This document shows positions 16,472-25,495 of a stretch of 48,153 bases of DNA, piece by piece (the stretch's first letter is position 1; each line of letters starts with the position of its first letter). Source of the DNA: Flavobacteriales bacterium (GTDB lineage: Bacteria > Bacteroidota > Bacteroidia > CAIKAF01). The notes under the pieces are model-generated. The model had not been told where the DNA came from and did no database searches. It was given only the letters and a program-made list of their open reading frames with translations. Position numbers and translations under genes: made by a program. The stretch lies in assembly GCA_022402535.1 (NCBI GenBank), contig JAKRSD010000030.1:59283-107435 (forward strand). Direction: 5' to 3'.

Positions 16472-19396
16472 TTATCGTTTCACCATGCGTTTGGTTTCCA
16501 CGGGTTTTCCGTCCACATAAAGCGTGTAGGAATATATACCCGAGGCTAATGTTTCGGCATCGGCAGCTACGCTGAACTCGCCACGGTCAAACAACAGTTG
16601 GTTTTGGATAACTTTTCCTTCGTTTGAATAAAATATAATTTCGGCTTTGGCCACCGAAACGGGCAGATATACCGGAATACGGGTCTGCACATCAAACGGA
16701 TTGGGAATATTCTGCCCCAGACGCGGAGCGTCTTCGGTGTGAAGCCTCATGGGAACCACCGCACCGGTCTGGTTTTCATATTCGGCGGAACGGATATCCG
16801 AGGCTGTACAACAGGCCTGCAATTGGCTTTGCAGTTGGTTGATGCGCTCATTCTGCTCCTGAAAACCGGCAATCAGAATGGGGATAAGTTCAGTGTAGTT
16901 TACAGTTTTTATGGTTTTTGACTCAGTATTTCCGAGCGAATCCGGATTGTACTGAAAGGTTGCATTTCTTACTAATGAAGGAAAAACCGTTTCAAGTTCT
17001 TGTGCGATAACTCCATAATGCATCTGATTATCAGTTGCCATAAAAGTAGATGCGAAATCATTATAATGATATTCATATACATTCAAACTGTTCAACCTGT
17101 TTGTTGCATTAGTAATTGAACCATTTATATCTTTTATTTCTGCATCTGAACTTGAGAAAAATGCGGTTCCATTTACATTCCCGTCAAAAAAGCCCGCCCA
17201 GGTATTATTGGGAGGAACACCTAAATATGGCATACCGGTGGAATATATTCCGTATACATCAGAAGATCCGTTGATGGCACCAACTGCAGAAAAATATCCA
17301 CCATAAACAGTAGAATTATCTGTACCACTGGCAATAGCACTTATCCCATATGCAGAACCATTTGCAAAACCGGCTCCCTGAAAACTGCCTCCTTTATTAA
17401 CATAACTGCCATCTGTGTAAGATATGGCTCTACCATCTACAGCAACATTTGTGAAAGAATTAAATGCTGAAAATTTCCCGCCAATATTGGTTACCAAAAT
17501 TCCATTTACAAAAGCTGCTTCGTCACAAACTGATTCTACTCCAATATTGCTGTATGAGCCTGTGGATTTAAAATAACCTCCAAAATTATTTCTGTTCGGA
17601 CCATCAGCTATACTTCTTAACCCAAAACCCATTCCTGAGTAATTACCGGGGGCAGAAACATCAGAATTCAAGACAGAAAAACCTGATTTGTTGATTTCGT
17701 TCGGTATGGTAAGTGCTCTATTTACTTCAAGTTTTGCCGATGGTAAACAATTTGTTCCTATACCAACCCGGTCAGAAGCTGCATCCTGTCCTGAAAATAT
17801 CAGATTAAACCCGCCTAATGGCACTTCCGTATTTTGGGTTAATGTGGCAGAAGCGGCATTTCCGCACTGGGCACCGAAGTTGGCTGTTAAAGTGGAACCA
17901 TCACGCCAATAAATTCTTCCTAAATCATTGGGGTCTCTCACCAAAATCTGCTTCAGCTCATCTTTTTGGGTAACAGTCCGTATCCGGGCATCACCGTTTA
18001 CATCCAGCGTGGCGCCTATATAGCCGGCCGAATCGGGGCCATTTGGATTGTTGACTATATTCCCGTTTTGAATGATGCTAGGACTATAATTGCCTATACC
18101 CAAAGAACCCGTATTTACGGGGCAGGTGGCGCAAGCCGGCGTAAACCTTCCGATTTCTTGCCCATTGTCTGATTTTGCATCGGGTGTTCCGGGGCTGAGT
18201 GAAAATTGGGAATTGGCAAAAATGAAACGCAGGTTATCGGGTCCTGAGCCGTTTATCAGATTGGTTTGGTTATCGCCCCAGGCGATAACGGCATCCTGAC
18301 GGTCCTGACCTTCATCTTTCATGCCCACATATATATTATCTGTGCCGAATGTGGCCAGATAACCCACATTCATCCAATCCCTTACGCCGTCTGTTGAGCC
18401 TGCCTGCCCGCTGAGGCGGCCGCCTATGTGCATGAGTGAACGGGGTTCGGTAAGCGGAAATGCGGGGTCTACAGAAACCGCCACGCGTGTGGTTCCCGTG
18501 GCTGCCGTAACCGGCACACCCGGCGCACCCACATGGGTAAGGCGCATACGCTCACGCGCCAACTGGTTCACAGTGGAGGCATTGGTACTGAATATCATGG
18601 GCGCATTTTCCTGATTGTACAGATACGTATTGCCCACATTATTTACCCCAGCCCTGAAACCATCGGCAGCGAGCATTCCCGTGCCGGTTTGGTTAGAAAG
18701 TTGAAACCAGGTGCTCACGGCATTTTCTCCGTTTATGTGCAGTTGGCTCTGCGGCTGGGCCGCATTGCTGAACCTTGGTCCCATGCCCACGTTGCCTGTA
18801 GCCGTAAGGCGCATAATTTCGCGGCCATTGGGTGCAGTACCGTCAAGGTCTGCACCGGGAACAGTATTATCTCCAAAACCTGCCGTAAAGGCAAAAAGTA
18901 GATTATCCGGTCCTAAACTACCCGTCTGTGCATTATCTCCCCAAACAAACATGGCATCTGTTCTGTCTAAGGCATTGGCTCTGGGACCCATGTACATAAT
19001 ATCATCGTTGGCGGTAATGGTAATGCCGCTTCGCATCCAGTTACGAAAACCACCCGTACCCATGATACTGCCTTCGTAACCATTGAGATGCAACAGCGAA
19101 AGCGGCCCTCCGGAAGGGTTACCCAGCACATCGTTCCAATTGTTAATGTTGCCAAGGTTTCTTCCAAGACCCAAGAAACCGCTTCTGTCCACATTGGGCT
19201 GCCCGTTTACCGAAGTAGTAATATCCCGGTTTAAATACATACGAGAAATGTCCTGGGTTCGTATCCTTAAAGGCTGCTGGTTAAATGTCCCTAAAAATGA
19301 ATTATTTAATGCAGGATTACCAGTTAATTGCCATTGCCCGAAAGAAAGATTTGATACTAAAATTAGTACTGTTAAACTTAAAATTAATTTTTTCAT
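16472..19396 (-). CDS. Secreted protein with S74 intramolecular chaperone domain and T9SS type A C-terminus
   Basis: 974 residues. A signal peptide (ending LSFGQ) is followed by a long region of repeated segments (LLHLNG / LMHIGG; NIMYMG- and NIYVGMK-like; GPDNLLFAF / GPDNLRFIF) like phage tail-fibre-type beta-helices. A peptidase S74 (intramolecular chaperone auto-processing) domain follows at about 750-860: SSDAEIK with Ser750 and Lys755, the five-residue spacing of the Ser-Lys dyad in this family, then YGVIAQELE and FPSLV. A short coiled coil (QNERINQLQSQLQ) and a T9SS type A sorting domain (about 893-974; GQNIPNPF, ASGIYSYTLYVDG) complete it. The S74 domain normally trimerises the stalk and cuts itself off. 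Here cutting would also remove the sorting domain. Operonic with the upstream T9SS gene (11 bp). Confidence 0.9.
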   Translation of the reverse strand: MKKLILSLTVLILVSNLSFGQWQLTGNPALNNSFLGTFNQQPLRIRTQDISRMYLNRDITTSVNGQPNVDRSGFLGLGRNLGNINNWNDVLGNPSGGPLSLLHLNGYEGSIMGTGGFRNWMRSGITITANDDIMYMGPRANALDRTDAMFVWGDNAQTGSLGPDNLLFAFTAGFGDNTVPGADLDGTAPNGREIMRLTATGNVGMGPRFSNAAQPQSQLHINGENAVSTWFQLSNQTGTGMLAADGFRAGVNNVGNTYLYNQENAPMIFSTNASTVNQLARERMRLTHVGAPGVPVTAATGTTRVAVSVDPAFPLTEPRSLMHIGGRLSGQAGSTDGVRDWMNVGYLATFGTDNIYVGMKDEGQDRQDAVIAWGDNQTNLINGSGPDNLRFIFANSQFSLSPGTPDAKSDNGQEIGRFTPACATCPVNTGSLGIGNYSPSIIQNGNIVNNPNGPDSAGYIGATLDVNGDARIRTVTQKDELKQILVRDPNDLGRIYWRDGSTLTANFGAQCGNAASATLTQNTEVPLGGFNLIFSGQDAASDRVGIGTNCLPSAKLEVNRALTIPNEINKSGFSVLNSDVSAPGNYSGMGFGLRSIADGPNRNNFGGYFKSTGSYSNIGVESVCDEAAFVNGILVTNIGGKFSAFNSFTNVAVDGRAISYTDGSYVNKGGSFQGAGFANGSAYGISAIASGTDNSTVYGGYFSAVGAINGSSDVYGIYSTGMPYLGVPPNNTWAGFFDGNVNGTAFFSSSDAEIKDINGSITNATNRLNSLNVYEYHYNDFASTFMATDNQMHYGVIAQELETVFPSLVRNATFQYNPDSLGNTESKTIKTVNYTELIPILIAGFQEQNERINQLQSQLQACCTASDIRSAEYENQTGAVVPMRLHTEDAPRLGQNIPNPFDVQTRIPVYLPVSVAKAEIIFYSNEGKVIQNQLLFDRGEFSVAADAETLASGIYSYTLYVDGKPVETKRMVKR

Positions 19397-19407
19397 GTCA
19401 TTTATTT

Positions 19408-20376
19408 TTAATGAAACAGGCTTACGGTGCCGCTTTTGCGGGTTCCGTTGCCTTCAATTACATAAAAATAAACTCCGTCCGTAAGGCGTGTACCGTTGTT
19501 TGTTCTGCCGTTCCAATTAAGGCCGTATCCCTTTTGGGTATATACTTCAGTCCCCCATCGGTTGTATATGAACAGGCGCAGTTCGGTTATTCCGTCCCCT
19601 TCAAACAGAAACTCATCATTCACCCCGTCTCCGTTTGGGGTGAGTACATTGGGAAGTTCGGGTATATATCCGGGGCATATTCCGCAGGAAATAAGTTCAA
19701 CCATATCCACATAGTAATAAGCTGCTATTCCAAACCCTGGCCCCCAATTACCCGCCGAATAAAAGTTCGTTTTTAAATTGGGGCGGAAGTTGCCTATGGT
19801 CAGGTATTCCTCAATTCCTGTTCCGCAGATTTCACCGGATACGATTTCCCAATTTTCTTTATCGGTATATGAGATTCCTTCCGGGGTTTCTATCTGCGGC
19901 AGGTAGAATGAAACAGTATCCGACACAAACGGACCCGTAAGGGCTTCGGACGAAAAAAGAGCACCGAGTCGGTCTATTCCATATTCGCTTGAATCACTCA
20001 AACTGACATAATAGCTCAGACAATATTTACGGCCTTTTTCAAGTTTATGATTCAATTTTACCTGCATAAGTTCCGTCACAGGATTTGCAACCTTAATTCC
20101 TCCAAAAAATCCTCCATAACCATTGCCATCCATTGCATTTTGATTCCCTGGTATATTTAATGGTATACTCATTTCAGGTATCAAGCTACATGAATTAAAG
20201 TATTCAGGGCTAGCGGGTACAGGATCATACCAATTTTTCACATCAGAAAAATTACTTTCTTGCTGCGGACACTGCCAATATTCTTCAAAGCTGTGGTTTG
20301 GCACAAGATTCTGCGCCGAAACACCCAACTTAATGAATAAGCAAATAATGGTATATATGATTGAATAACGGAACAC
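19408..20376 (-). CDS. T9SS type B secreted protein, GTG start
   Basis: 322 residues. The start is GTG: an in-frame TAA lies two codons upstream and no ATG precedes the signal peptide (residues 1-21, ending VSAQ). The N-terminal domain begins LVPNHSFEEYWQCP, followed by NWYDP and NIPGNQNA, a pattern common to Bacteroidota secreted proteins with a galactose-binding-like fold. The last 85 residues are a gliding-motility-associated C-terminal domain (LPNVLTPNGDGVNDEF, FIYNRWG, WNGR, GVYFYVIEG). It is probably surface-attached after T9SS export. It is the first gene of a pair with the S74 protein, 11 bp apart, so the two may act together at the surface. Confidence 0.9.
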   Translation of the reverse strand: MFRYSIIYTIICLFIKLGVSAQNLVPNHSFEEYWQCPQQESNFSDVKNWYDPVPASPEYFNSCSLIPEMSIPLNIPGNQNAMDGNGYGGFFGGIKVANPVTELMQVKLNHKLEKGRKYCLSYYVSLSDSSEYGIDRLGALFSSEALTGPFVSDTVSFYLPQIETPEGISYTDKENWEIVSGEICGTGIEEYLTIGNFRPNLKTNFYSAGNWGPGFGIAAYYYVDMVELISCGICPGYIPELPNVLTPNGDGVNDEFLFEGDGITELRLFIYNRWGTEVYTQKGYGLNWNGRTNNGTRLTDGVYFYVIEGNGTRKSGTVSLFH

Positions 20377-20614
20377 GCCTTACAAACGAAGTTTATTGAT
20401 TAAAATCATACCGCCCTCACTCAGGCAGCGGGCGGCATATTAACCCTGTGGCAGCATAAAAGTAAGTTACATGTTTGTATTTAATTTTTCATCAAACCTT
20501 AAAACGGTAAAAATACTATTAAACCCGTCAGATTAATAACATCCTCCGCACTTTGGGGCATCCCGCCCCGCCGTGCGAAACTATTCTGATTTTTTTATTC
20601 TCCCCGCAAAGGCA
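20377..20614 (-). promoter_or_regulatory. Upstream region of the T9SS gene pair, with GC-rich hairpins
   Basis: No gene seen. A 6-bp stem CCGCCC / GGGCGG (20411-20435) lies 35 bp before the GTG start of the T9SS gene and could lie in its 5' leader or be an operator. A second GGGGC / GCCCC hairpin occurs near 20555-20569. No clear -7 box was found for the T9SS pair. Confidence 0.35.
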
Positions 20615-20622
20615 TACCTTTG
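20615..20622 (+). promoter_or_regulatory. -7 promoter box TACCTTTG with no gene behind it
   Basis: Identical to the lpdA and typA -7 boxes, including the following GCGC. It is followed after about 6 bp by a two-hairpin segment ending in a T-tract rather than by a reading frame. Confidence 0.6.
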
Positions 20623-20627
20623 CGCCC

Positions 20628-20699
20628 GTGTTTGGAACCTAGTAATTTTAAACACCGGAGGGAGACTGTTTATCTCATAAGCGGTCTCCTTTCTTTTTT
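20628..20699 (+). ncRNA. Candidate small RNA (about 70 nt)
   Basis: Starting just after an exact -7 box, the sequence folds into a first stem GTGTTT / AAACAC (20628-20633 with 20650-20655) and a second, stronger stem GGAGACTG / CGGTCTCC (20661-20668 with 20682-20689, one G-T pair), then TTTCTTTTTT. Promoter, compact folds and terminator on one strand with no open frame support an independent short transcript. It matches no RNA family I recognise (not the tmRNA, SRP or 6S core motifs). A cis-regulatory leader is unlikely because no plus-strand gene follows for about 1.9 kb. Confidence 0.5.
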
Positions 20700-21117
20700 A
20701 TAAATAATGCTGTTACCTTTTCTGCTGAAACCGATTGGTGAAAGCACCCACCGGAGGCCAATGTATTCAGAGTATTTACCATAATTATTTCCAACACCTG
20801 CTGTAATTGCCGTTTCGTAATGCATCCCGCACTGCCCCATAAGTTTTCGGTGCCCGCTCTCACACTCACACTCACTCTGCCTAAAGAGGGGGGGGGGGGT
20901 AAATATTTGATATACATTAGGTTCCATTTTCAGTCAGTATATATGCTAATTGTGAGGGTTTCCAAATATAAAAAAAGGGAATCTAAACCTCCAAAGACCT
21001 GTTGAAAATTTAACGTATTCAGGGAGGAAAAATAGGCAATGGATCAAAAAGTATTGAATAGTTGTATTGAGTATTTAGATGTACCCTATTTGGTGGCATA
21101 ATTTTCAAATTGCCAAA
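20700..21117. other. Gene-poor stretch with a possible gene remnant on the minus strand
   Basis: No convincing gene. On the minus strand two overlapping short frames end near 20670. One carries residues such as HYETAITAGVG and YGKYSEYIGLRW, which read like a fragment of an outer-membrane beta-barrel, and both begin next to a 12-base G/C homopolymer. This may be a decayed gene end, but the frames are short and compositionally odd. Confidence 0.25.
20888..20899. repeat. G12 homopolymer beside a CACTCA microsatellite
   Basis: Twelve consecutive G residues follow CTCTCACACTCACACTCACTC (about 20857-20877). Runs this long slip easily in replication and in sequencing. Confidence 0.9.
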
Positions 21118-21345
21118 TAAGCACATCGATTCATCAGCGCATTAAGAGGCAAGGGTTCTATGGCAGGAGGCAATAGTATCATCATCACATTAAGTTAGGC
21201 AATAGTTCTAAGGCAGAAGGCAAAAGTAGAATCAGCACATCGTTTCATCCGCACATTAAATCATCAAGACATTTTCCCGTCCTTGTTCCTTTATCCTTGT
21301 TCCTTTATCCTTTATTGTTATTTATGTTTAATGCAGCCTAATATT
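21118..21345. repeat. Degenerate intergenic repeat tract (CAGCACATTAA / GGCAATAG words)
   Basis: The words GCACATCG(A/T)TTCATC, ATCAGCACAT, GCACATTAA, AGGCAATAGT and GGCAGAAGGCAA recur imperfectly, and CCTTGTTCCTTTATC occurs twice in tandem (about 21280-21309). The same words appear at 41041-41300 next to galE. No open frame or terminator was seen. Confidence 0.7.
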
Positions 21346-21353
21346 AAAAAACA

Positions 21354-22439
21354 TCAACGAAATGAATATCCTGCTTCTACGGGAAAATGGTCGGACAGTT
21401 TGAGTTCGTTGTGCGTTTTGAAATATTCTACCTGCAGCCGCCTGTCAAAAAACTGATTGTCTATCCGCACCCAAAAGGGAAAACGATTCAACGTAAATCC
21501 AAATCCTGAACCGGCTTCCTCAAACGAATTGCCAAACTTTCTGTTGAGACGCTGATAGGTATATGACTGCGGTATGGCATTGATATCGGCGCACAAAATT
21601 TGCTTATATGGACTCGAATCCAAAAATTCTTCAATTTGGTCGAGCTCTTCATTTCTGCGGTGATAGCCCTCATAAAGCTTCTTTCCGGTTGATTTGACAC
21701 CGGATACCAGATTTTGCGTCCATGAACGGGATGTATCTTTTTCCCAACGGATGCTCATGGAGCTGAGCTGAAAATTGACAATACGCACGGTATCTTCCCG
21801 GATTAAAAAATCGTGGTAAACGCCTTTATTGAGATAGTTGTCGTTATAAATCAAAGGACCGGATTTTAAGGACCGGAATCTGGAAAACGTAATCACGGCA
21901 AAAACCCCGTTATGTTCGTCTTTGTATGTGGGGTTCATGTAGAAATATTTGTATTTGCCAATCCGCAAAATGGAATCCAGCGAGCTGGTGTAATCAGATA
22001 AATCGCTGTGATAAAACTCTTGCAGACACAAAATATCCGGTGCCCCTGTCTCTCGCAACCATTCATAAAAACGGGCATTCACCAGACTATCATTTTCCTT
22101 GCTGTTCATCCGTTCCGAATTAAATGTGGCCACATTGTAACTCATGACGGTAAAATCGGGCTTATTTACATTGTCGGTCGTGCAAAAAGAAATGGTTTGG
22201 GTGAGCGGCTTAAGCCCTAAGAAAAGCACCAATACAGGCAAAACCGGGTAATAAAAGTTTTTAGCATAAAAAACGGAAGCCAAGAGAAGGAGGAAATTCA
22301 GTACCAATACGGGAAAAATCCCGAATGCAAGGAAATCGATCATCCAACTGTTGAGCTGAGGATGCACGACCAAAAACACATACAGGAAAGAGATTGCGGG
22401 AATAACGAGGAATAAAAATCCGTAGGCAAATCTTTTCAT
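21354..22439 (-). CDS. Membrane-anchored endonuclease/exonuclease/phosphatase (EEP) family protein
   Basis: 361 residues. Three N-terminal hydrophobic helices (about 5-27, 33-56, 62-80) anchor an EEP fold: VMSYNVATF (start of the fold, Asn ligand), ILCLQE (metal-binding Glu), CADINAIP (usual GDFN-x-P), RIDNQFF (usual RIDYIF) and LSDHFPV (catalytic SDH). The family includes nucleases, sphingomyelinases and inositol phosphatases, all Mg2+-dependent phosphodiester or phosphoester hydrolases. Core catalytic residues are present, though the mid-domain His strand is altered to NFQLSSM. Membrane topology would place the catalytic domain in the periplasm. Substrate unknown. It is divergent from typA. 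Confidence 0.87.
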   Translation of the reverse strand: MKRFAYGFLFLVIPAISFLYVFLVVHPQLNSWMIDFLAFGIFPVLVLNFLLLLASVFYAKNFYYPVLPVLVLFLGLKPLTQTISFCTTDNVNKPDFTVMSYNVATFNSERMNSKENDSLVNARFYEWLRETGAPDILCLQEFYHSDLSDYTSSLDSILRIGKYKYFYMNPTYKDEHNGVFAVITFSRFRSLKSGPLIYNDNYLNKGVYHDFLIREDTVRIVNFQLSSMSIRWEKDTSRSWTQNLVSGVKSTGKKLYEGYHRRNEELDQIEEFLDSSPYKQILCADINAIPQSYTYQRLNRKFGNSFEEAGSGFGFTLNRFPFWVRIDNQFFDRRLQVEYFKTHNELKLSDHFPVEAGYSFR

Positions 22440-22559
22440 GGCCGAACTTTACGCAATTTTCATTCCGGAGGACGCTGTTCGTTCCCATTACATTCTATGC
22501 TCCGTTACAAGATTGCAGATAACTTACAATGAATTAACACTCCGCGTGGAAAATAACCC

Positions 22560-22567
22560 TACCTTTG
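22560..22567 (+). promoter_or_regulatory. -7 promoter box of typA (TACCTTTG)
   Basis: Exact match to TAnnTTTG, 25 bp before the ATG and followed by GCGCCC as at 20615. No good -33 element was found. Confidence 0.65.
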
Positions 22568-22592
22568 CGCCCTTAAATTTAAAATATATCGA

Positions 22593-24392
22593 ATGTCCGA
22601 TATCAGAAACATCGCCATCATTGCCCACGTTGACCACGGAAAAACCACATTGGTTGACAAAATCATGTATCAGTGTAAACTCTTTCGCGAAAACGAAAGC
22701 CAGGGAGAACTGATTCTGGATAACAACGACCTGGAGCGTGAGCGCGGAATTACCATTCTTTCCAAAAACGTATCCGTAAACTACAACGGAACCAAAATCA
22801 ACATTATCGACACGCCGGGTCACTCCGACTTTGGTGGCGAAGTAGAGCGTGTACTCAATATGGCCGACGGCGTTTGTCTGCTGGTGGATGCCTTTGAAGG
22901 ACCCATGCCGCAAACCCGCTATGTATTGGAAAAAGCCATCAGCTTAGGCAAAAAACCTACGCTGGTTATCAATAAGGTGGACAAAGAAAACTGCCGCCCC
23001 GATGAGGTGCATGAGCAGGTGTTTGACCTGATGTTTAACCTGGGCGCCACGGAAGAACAATTAGATTTCCCTACGGTTTACGGAGCCGCCAAAAACGGTT
23101 GGATGAGCACCGACTGGAAAAATCCCAAAGAAGATTTAACGGATCTGTTGGATATGATTATCGAACACATTCCGGCTCCACCTATGAACGAGGGAACACT
23201 TCAGCTTCAGATTACTTCCATTGATTATTCTTCCTTCATAGGCCGTATTGCCATTGGCCGTGTAAACAGAGGTTCCATTAAAGCAGGTCAACCCGTAACC
23301 TTGGTGAAACGCGACGGTTCTCTGGTGAAATCCAGAGTGAAAGAACTGTACGTGTTTGAAGGATTGGGCAAAAAGAAAACAGAAGAAGTATTGTGCGGTG
23401 ATATTTGTGCCGTAGTGGGTATTGAGGGTTTTGAAATCGGGGAAACCATTGCCGATTTTGAAAATCCGGAAGGCATGTCGCCCATCTCGATTGATGAACC
23501 CACCATGAGCATGACCTTTACCATCAACAACTCTCCGTTTTTCGGTAAAGAAGGCGAATATGTAACTTCGCGTCACCTGAGAGACCGTCTGTTTAAAGAA
23601 ACCGAGAAAAACCTGGCCTTACGCGTGGAACAGGGCGACACCGCCGATTCCTTTATCGTATTTGGCCGCGGGGTTCTTCACCTTTCGGTATTGATAGAAA
23701 CCATGCGCCGCGAAGGATACGAACTTCAGGTAGGGCAGCCCCGCGTTATCATTAAAGAAATTGACGGAGTAAAATGCGAACCGGTAGAGTTCCTTACCAT
23801 TGATACACCCGAACATTGTTCCGGTAAAATCATTGAGCTGGTAACCAAACGCAAAGGCGATATGCTGGTAATGGAGCCTAAAGGTGATTTGATGCATATT
23901 GAATTTGAAATTCCTTCGCGGGGAATTATCGGTCTGCGTACGGATGTATTGAATGCCTCAGCGGGTGAAGCCATCATGGCGCACCGTTTCAAAGCGTATG
24001 AGCCTTGGAAAGGCCAAATCCCCGGAAGGCTGAACGGATCCATCATCAGCGGAGAAGGCGGACCTACCTTTGCCTATTCGATTGATAAATTACAGGATCG
24101 CGGAAGTTTCTTCATCGCAGCCGGTGATGAAGTATATGAAGGACAGATTATCGGTCAGCATACCCGCGATAACGACCTGGTGGTAAACGTTACCAAAGCC
24201 AAACAGCTTACCAATATGCGGGCTTCCGGTTCTGACGATAAAACCCGTATCGCTCCTCCCATTAAATTCTCGTTAGAAGAATCTATGGAATACATTCAGG
24301 AAGACGAGTATGTGGAAATCACGCCGAAAAGCATCCGCCTCAGAAAGATATATCTGAACGAAAGCGATCGTAAGCGATACGCAAAATCTTAA
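22593..24392 (+). CDS. typA: Translational GTPase TypA/BipA
   Basis: 599 residues, full length. It is a ribosome-associated GTPase of the EF-G family, involved in 50S assembly and stress or cold growth. Visible: G1 AHVDHGKTT (11-19), switch [20 protein letters not shown] (G4), domain II with [15 protein letters not shown], and the TypA-specific C-terminal half with [16 protein letters not shown] and the [17 protein letters not shown] segment. Cytoplasmic. A single-gene unit with its own -7 box and terminator. Confidence 0.97.
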   Translation: MSDIRNIAIIAHVDHGKTTLVDKIMYQCKLFRENESQGELILDNNDLERERGITILSKNVSVNYNGTKINIIDTPGHSDFGGEVERVLNMADGVCLLVDAFEGPMPQTRYVLEKAISLGKKPTLVINKVDKENCRPDEVHEQVFDLMFNLGATEEQLDFPTVYGAAKNGWMSTDWKNPKEDLTDLLDMIIEHIPAPPMNEGTLQLQITSIDYSSFIGRIAIGRVNRGSIKAGQPVTLVKRDGSLVKSRVKELYVFEGLGKKKTEEVLCGDICAVVGIEGFEIGETIADFENPEGMSPISIDEPTMSMTFTINNSPFFGKEGEYVTSRHLRDRLFKETEKNLALRVEQGDTADSFIVFGRGVLHLSVLIETMRREGYELQVGQPRVIIKEIDGVKCEPVEFLTIDTPEHCSGKIIELVTKRKGDMLVMEPKGDLMHIEFEIPSRGIIGLRTDVLNASAGEAIMAHRFKAYEPWKGQIPGRLNGSIISGEGGPTFAYSIDKLQDRGSFFIAAGDEVYEGQIIGQHTRDNDLVVNVTKAKQLTNMRASGSDDKTRIAPPIKFSLEESMEYIQEDEYVEITPKSIRLRKIYLNESDRKRYAKS

Positions 24393-24401
24393 TGCATAAG
24401 G

Positions 24402-24428
24402 ATAGGGACTTCGGTCCCTATTTTTTTT
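24402..24428 (+). terminator. Rho-independent terminator of typA
   Basis: A perfect 8-bp stem ATAGGGAC / GTCCCTAT closed by a TTCG tetraloop is followed by a run of eight T residues. It lies 9 bp after the typA stop. Confidence 0.95.
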
Positions 24429-24473
24429 GTTTCAAACCATACAGGCTCGAAGTTTCTCTTCTATATTTACTTC

Positions 24474-25493
24474 ATGAATCAATCGGTTTCATCATTCGGT
24501 TTCCTTCCCGACGGAAAGGAAGCCAAGTTATATACATTAGAAATTGAAGGCAAGATAAAAGCTTCATTCACCGATTTTGGAGCCCGGCTGGTCAGTCTTT
24601 GGCTTCCCGACCGCGAAGGCATCATGCGGGATATTGTGTTGGGCTATGATTCGGTATCGGGCTATATAGATGGAAAACGTTATTATGGAAGCAATCCGGG
24701 ACCTTTTGCCAACCGCATCAAAAAGGCATCTTATGTAATTGAAGGAAATCGTGTTGCCTTGGAAACCAATGAAGGCCAAAACCAACTGCATGGCGGTAAA
24801 ATCGGATTTGATATGCGGTTCTGGGATGTGGAAATGATGGAAAATTCTCTCCGTTTCAAAACCCGGATTCCCGATGGAGAAGCGGGACGACCGGGAAATC
24901 TGGATGTTGAAATCCGATACACCCTTTCCGAAAACAGTCTGCTGATAGATTACACTGCCGAAACCGACAAACCTACCCACGTAAACATTACGCATCACTC
25001 CTACTTTAACCTGAACAAAACGCAGGCATCCTCCGCGCTGAATCATGTTCTTTTTTTGGATGCGGATAAGCGGTTGGAAACCGATTCTGAAAAAATTCCC
25101 ACCGGAAATTTTCTATCTGTTTTACAAACTCCTTTTGATTTCAGTGTCCCCAAAAGCATCATCCTTGATTTTGACGCAGTTCCGGGCGGGTATGACCACT
25201 GTTATGTATTGAATCCAACTGCCGAAACCATCGCATGGCTCCACAGTCCTGAAACCGGGCTGACTATGCATATGCGCACCACGTTACCCGGTATTCAGGT
25301 TTACACGGGAAGTGCGCAATCGGGTACGATGCCCGGCAAAAACGGACAGATTTATCCCGCCCATTCTTCGATTTGTCTGGAACCGCAATTTTATCCCGAC
25401 AGTCCGAACCAGAGCCACTTCCCTTCTACCCTTTTATTGCCGGGAGAAATATATCAGCATCATATCGGGTTTTCATTTTCTATTCAGCCGTAA
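24474..25493 (+). CDS. galM: Aldose 1-epimerase (mutarotase)
   Basis: 339 residues. It interconverts alpha and beta anomers of galactose or glucose, feeding alpha-galactose to galactokinase. Visible: NPGPFANRI and LHGGKIGFD (substrate-binding Asn-Arg and His), NITHHSYFNL (catalytic His), YDHCYVL, and CLEPQFYPDSPNQ (catalytic Glu). All match the GalM family at usual length; cytoplasmic (no signal peptide). Its stop is 2 bp before the galK start, so the two are co-transcribed and probably translationally coupled. A TATATTTA lies 4 bp before the ATG and may be the -7 box of a near-leaderless message. Confidence 0.94.
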   Translation: MNQSVSSFGFLPDGKEAKLYTLEIEGKIKASFTDFGARLVSLWLPDREGIMRDIVLGYDSVSGYIDGKRYYGSNPGPFANRIKKASYVIEGNRVALETNEGQNQLHGGKIGFDMRFWDVEMMENSLRFKTRIPDGEAGRPGNLDVEIRYTLSENSLLIDYTAETDKPTHVNITHHSYFNLNKTQASSALNHVLFLDADKRLETDSEKIPTGNFLSVLQTPFDFSVPKSIILDFDAVPGGYDHCYVLNPTAETIAWLHSPETGLTMHMRTTLPGIQVYTGSAQSGTMPGKNGQIYPAHSSICLEPQFYPDSPNQSHFPSTLLLPGEIYQHHIGFSFSIQP

Positions 25494-25495
25494 CC

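Noticed and set aside
20628-20699. SRP RNA, 6S RNA or tmRNA
   Set aside because: Too short for 6S or tmRNA and lacks the conserved SRP hairpin core; left as an unassigned candidate RNA.
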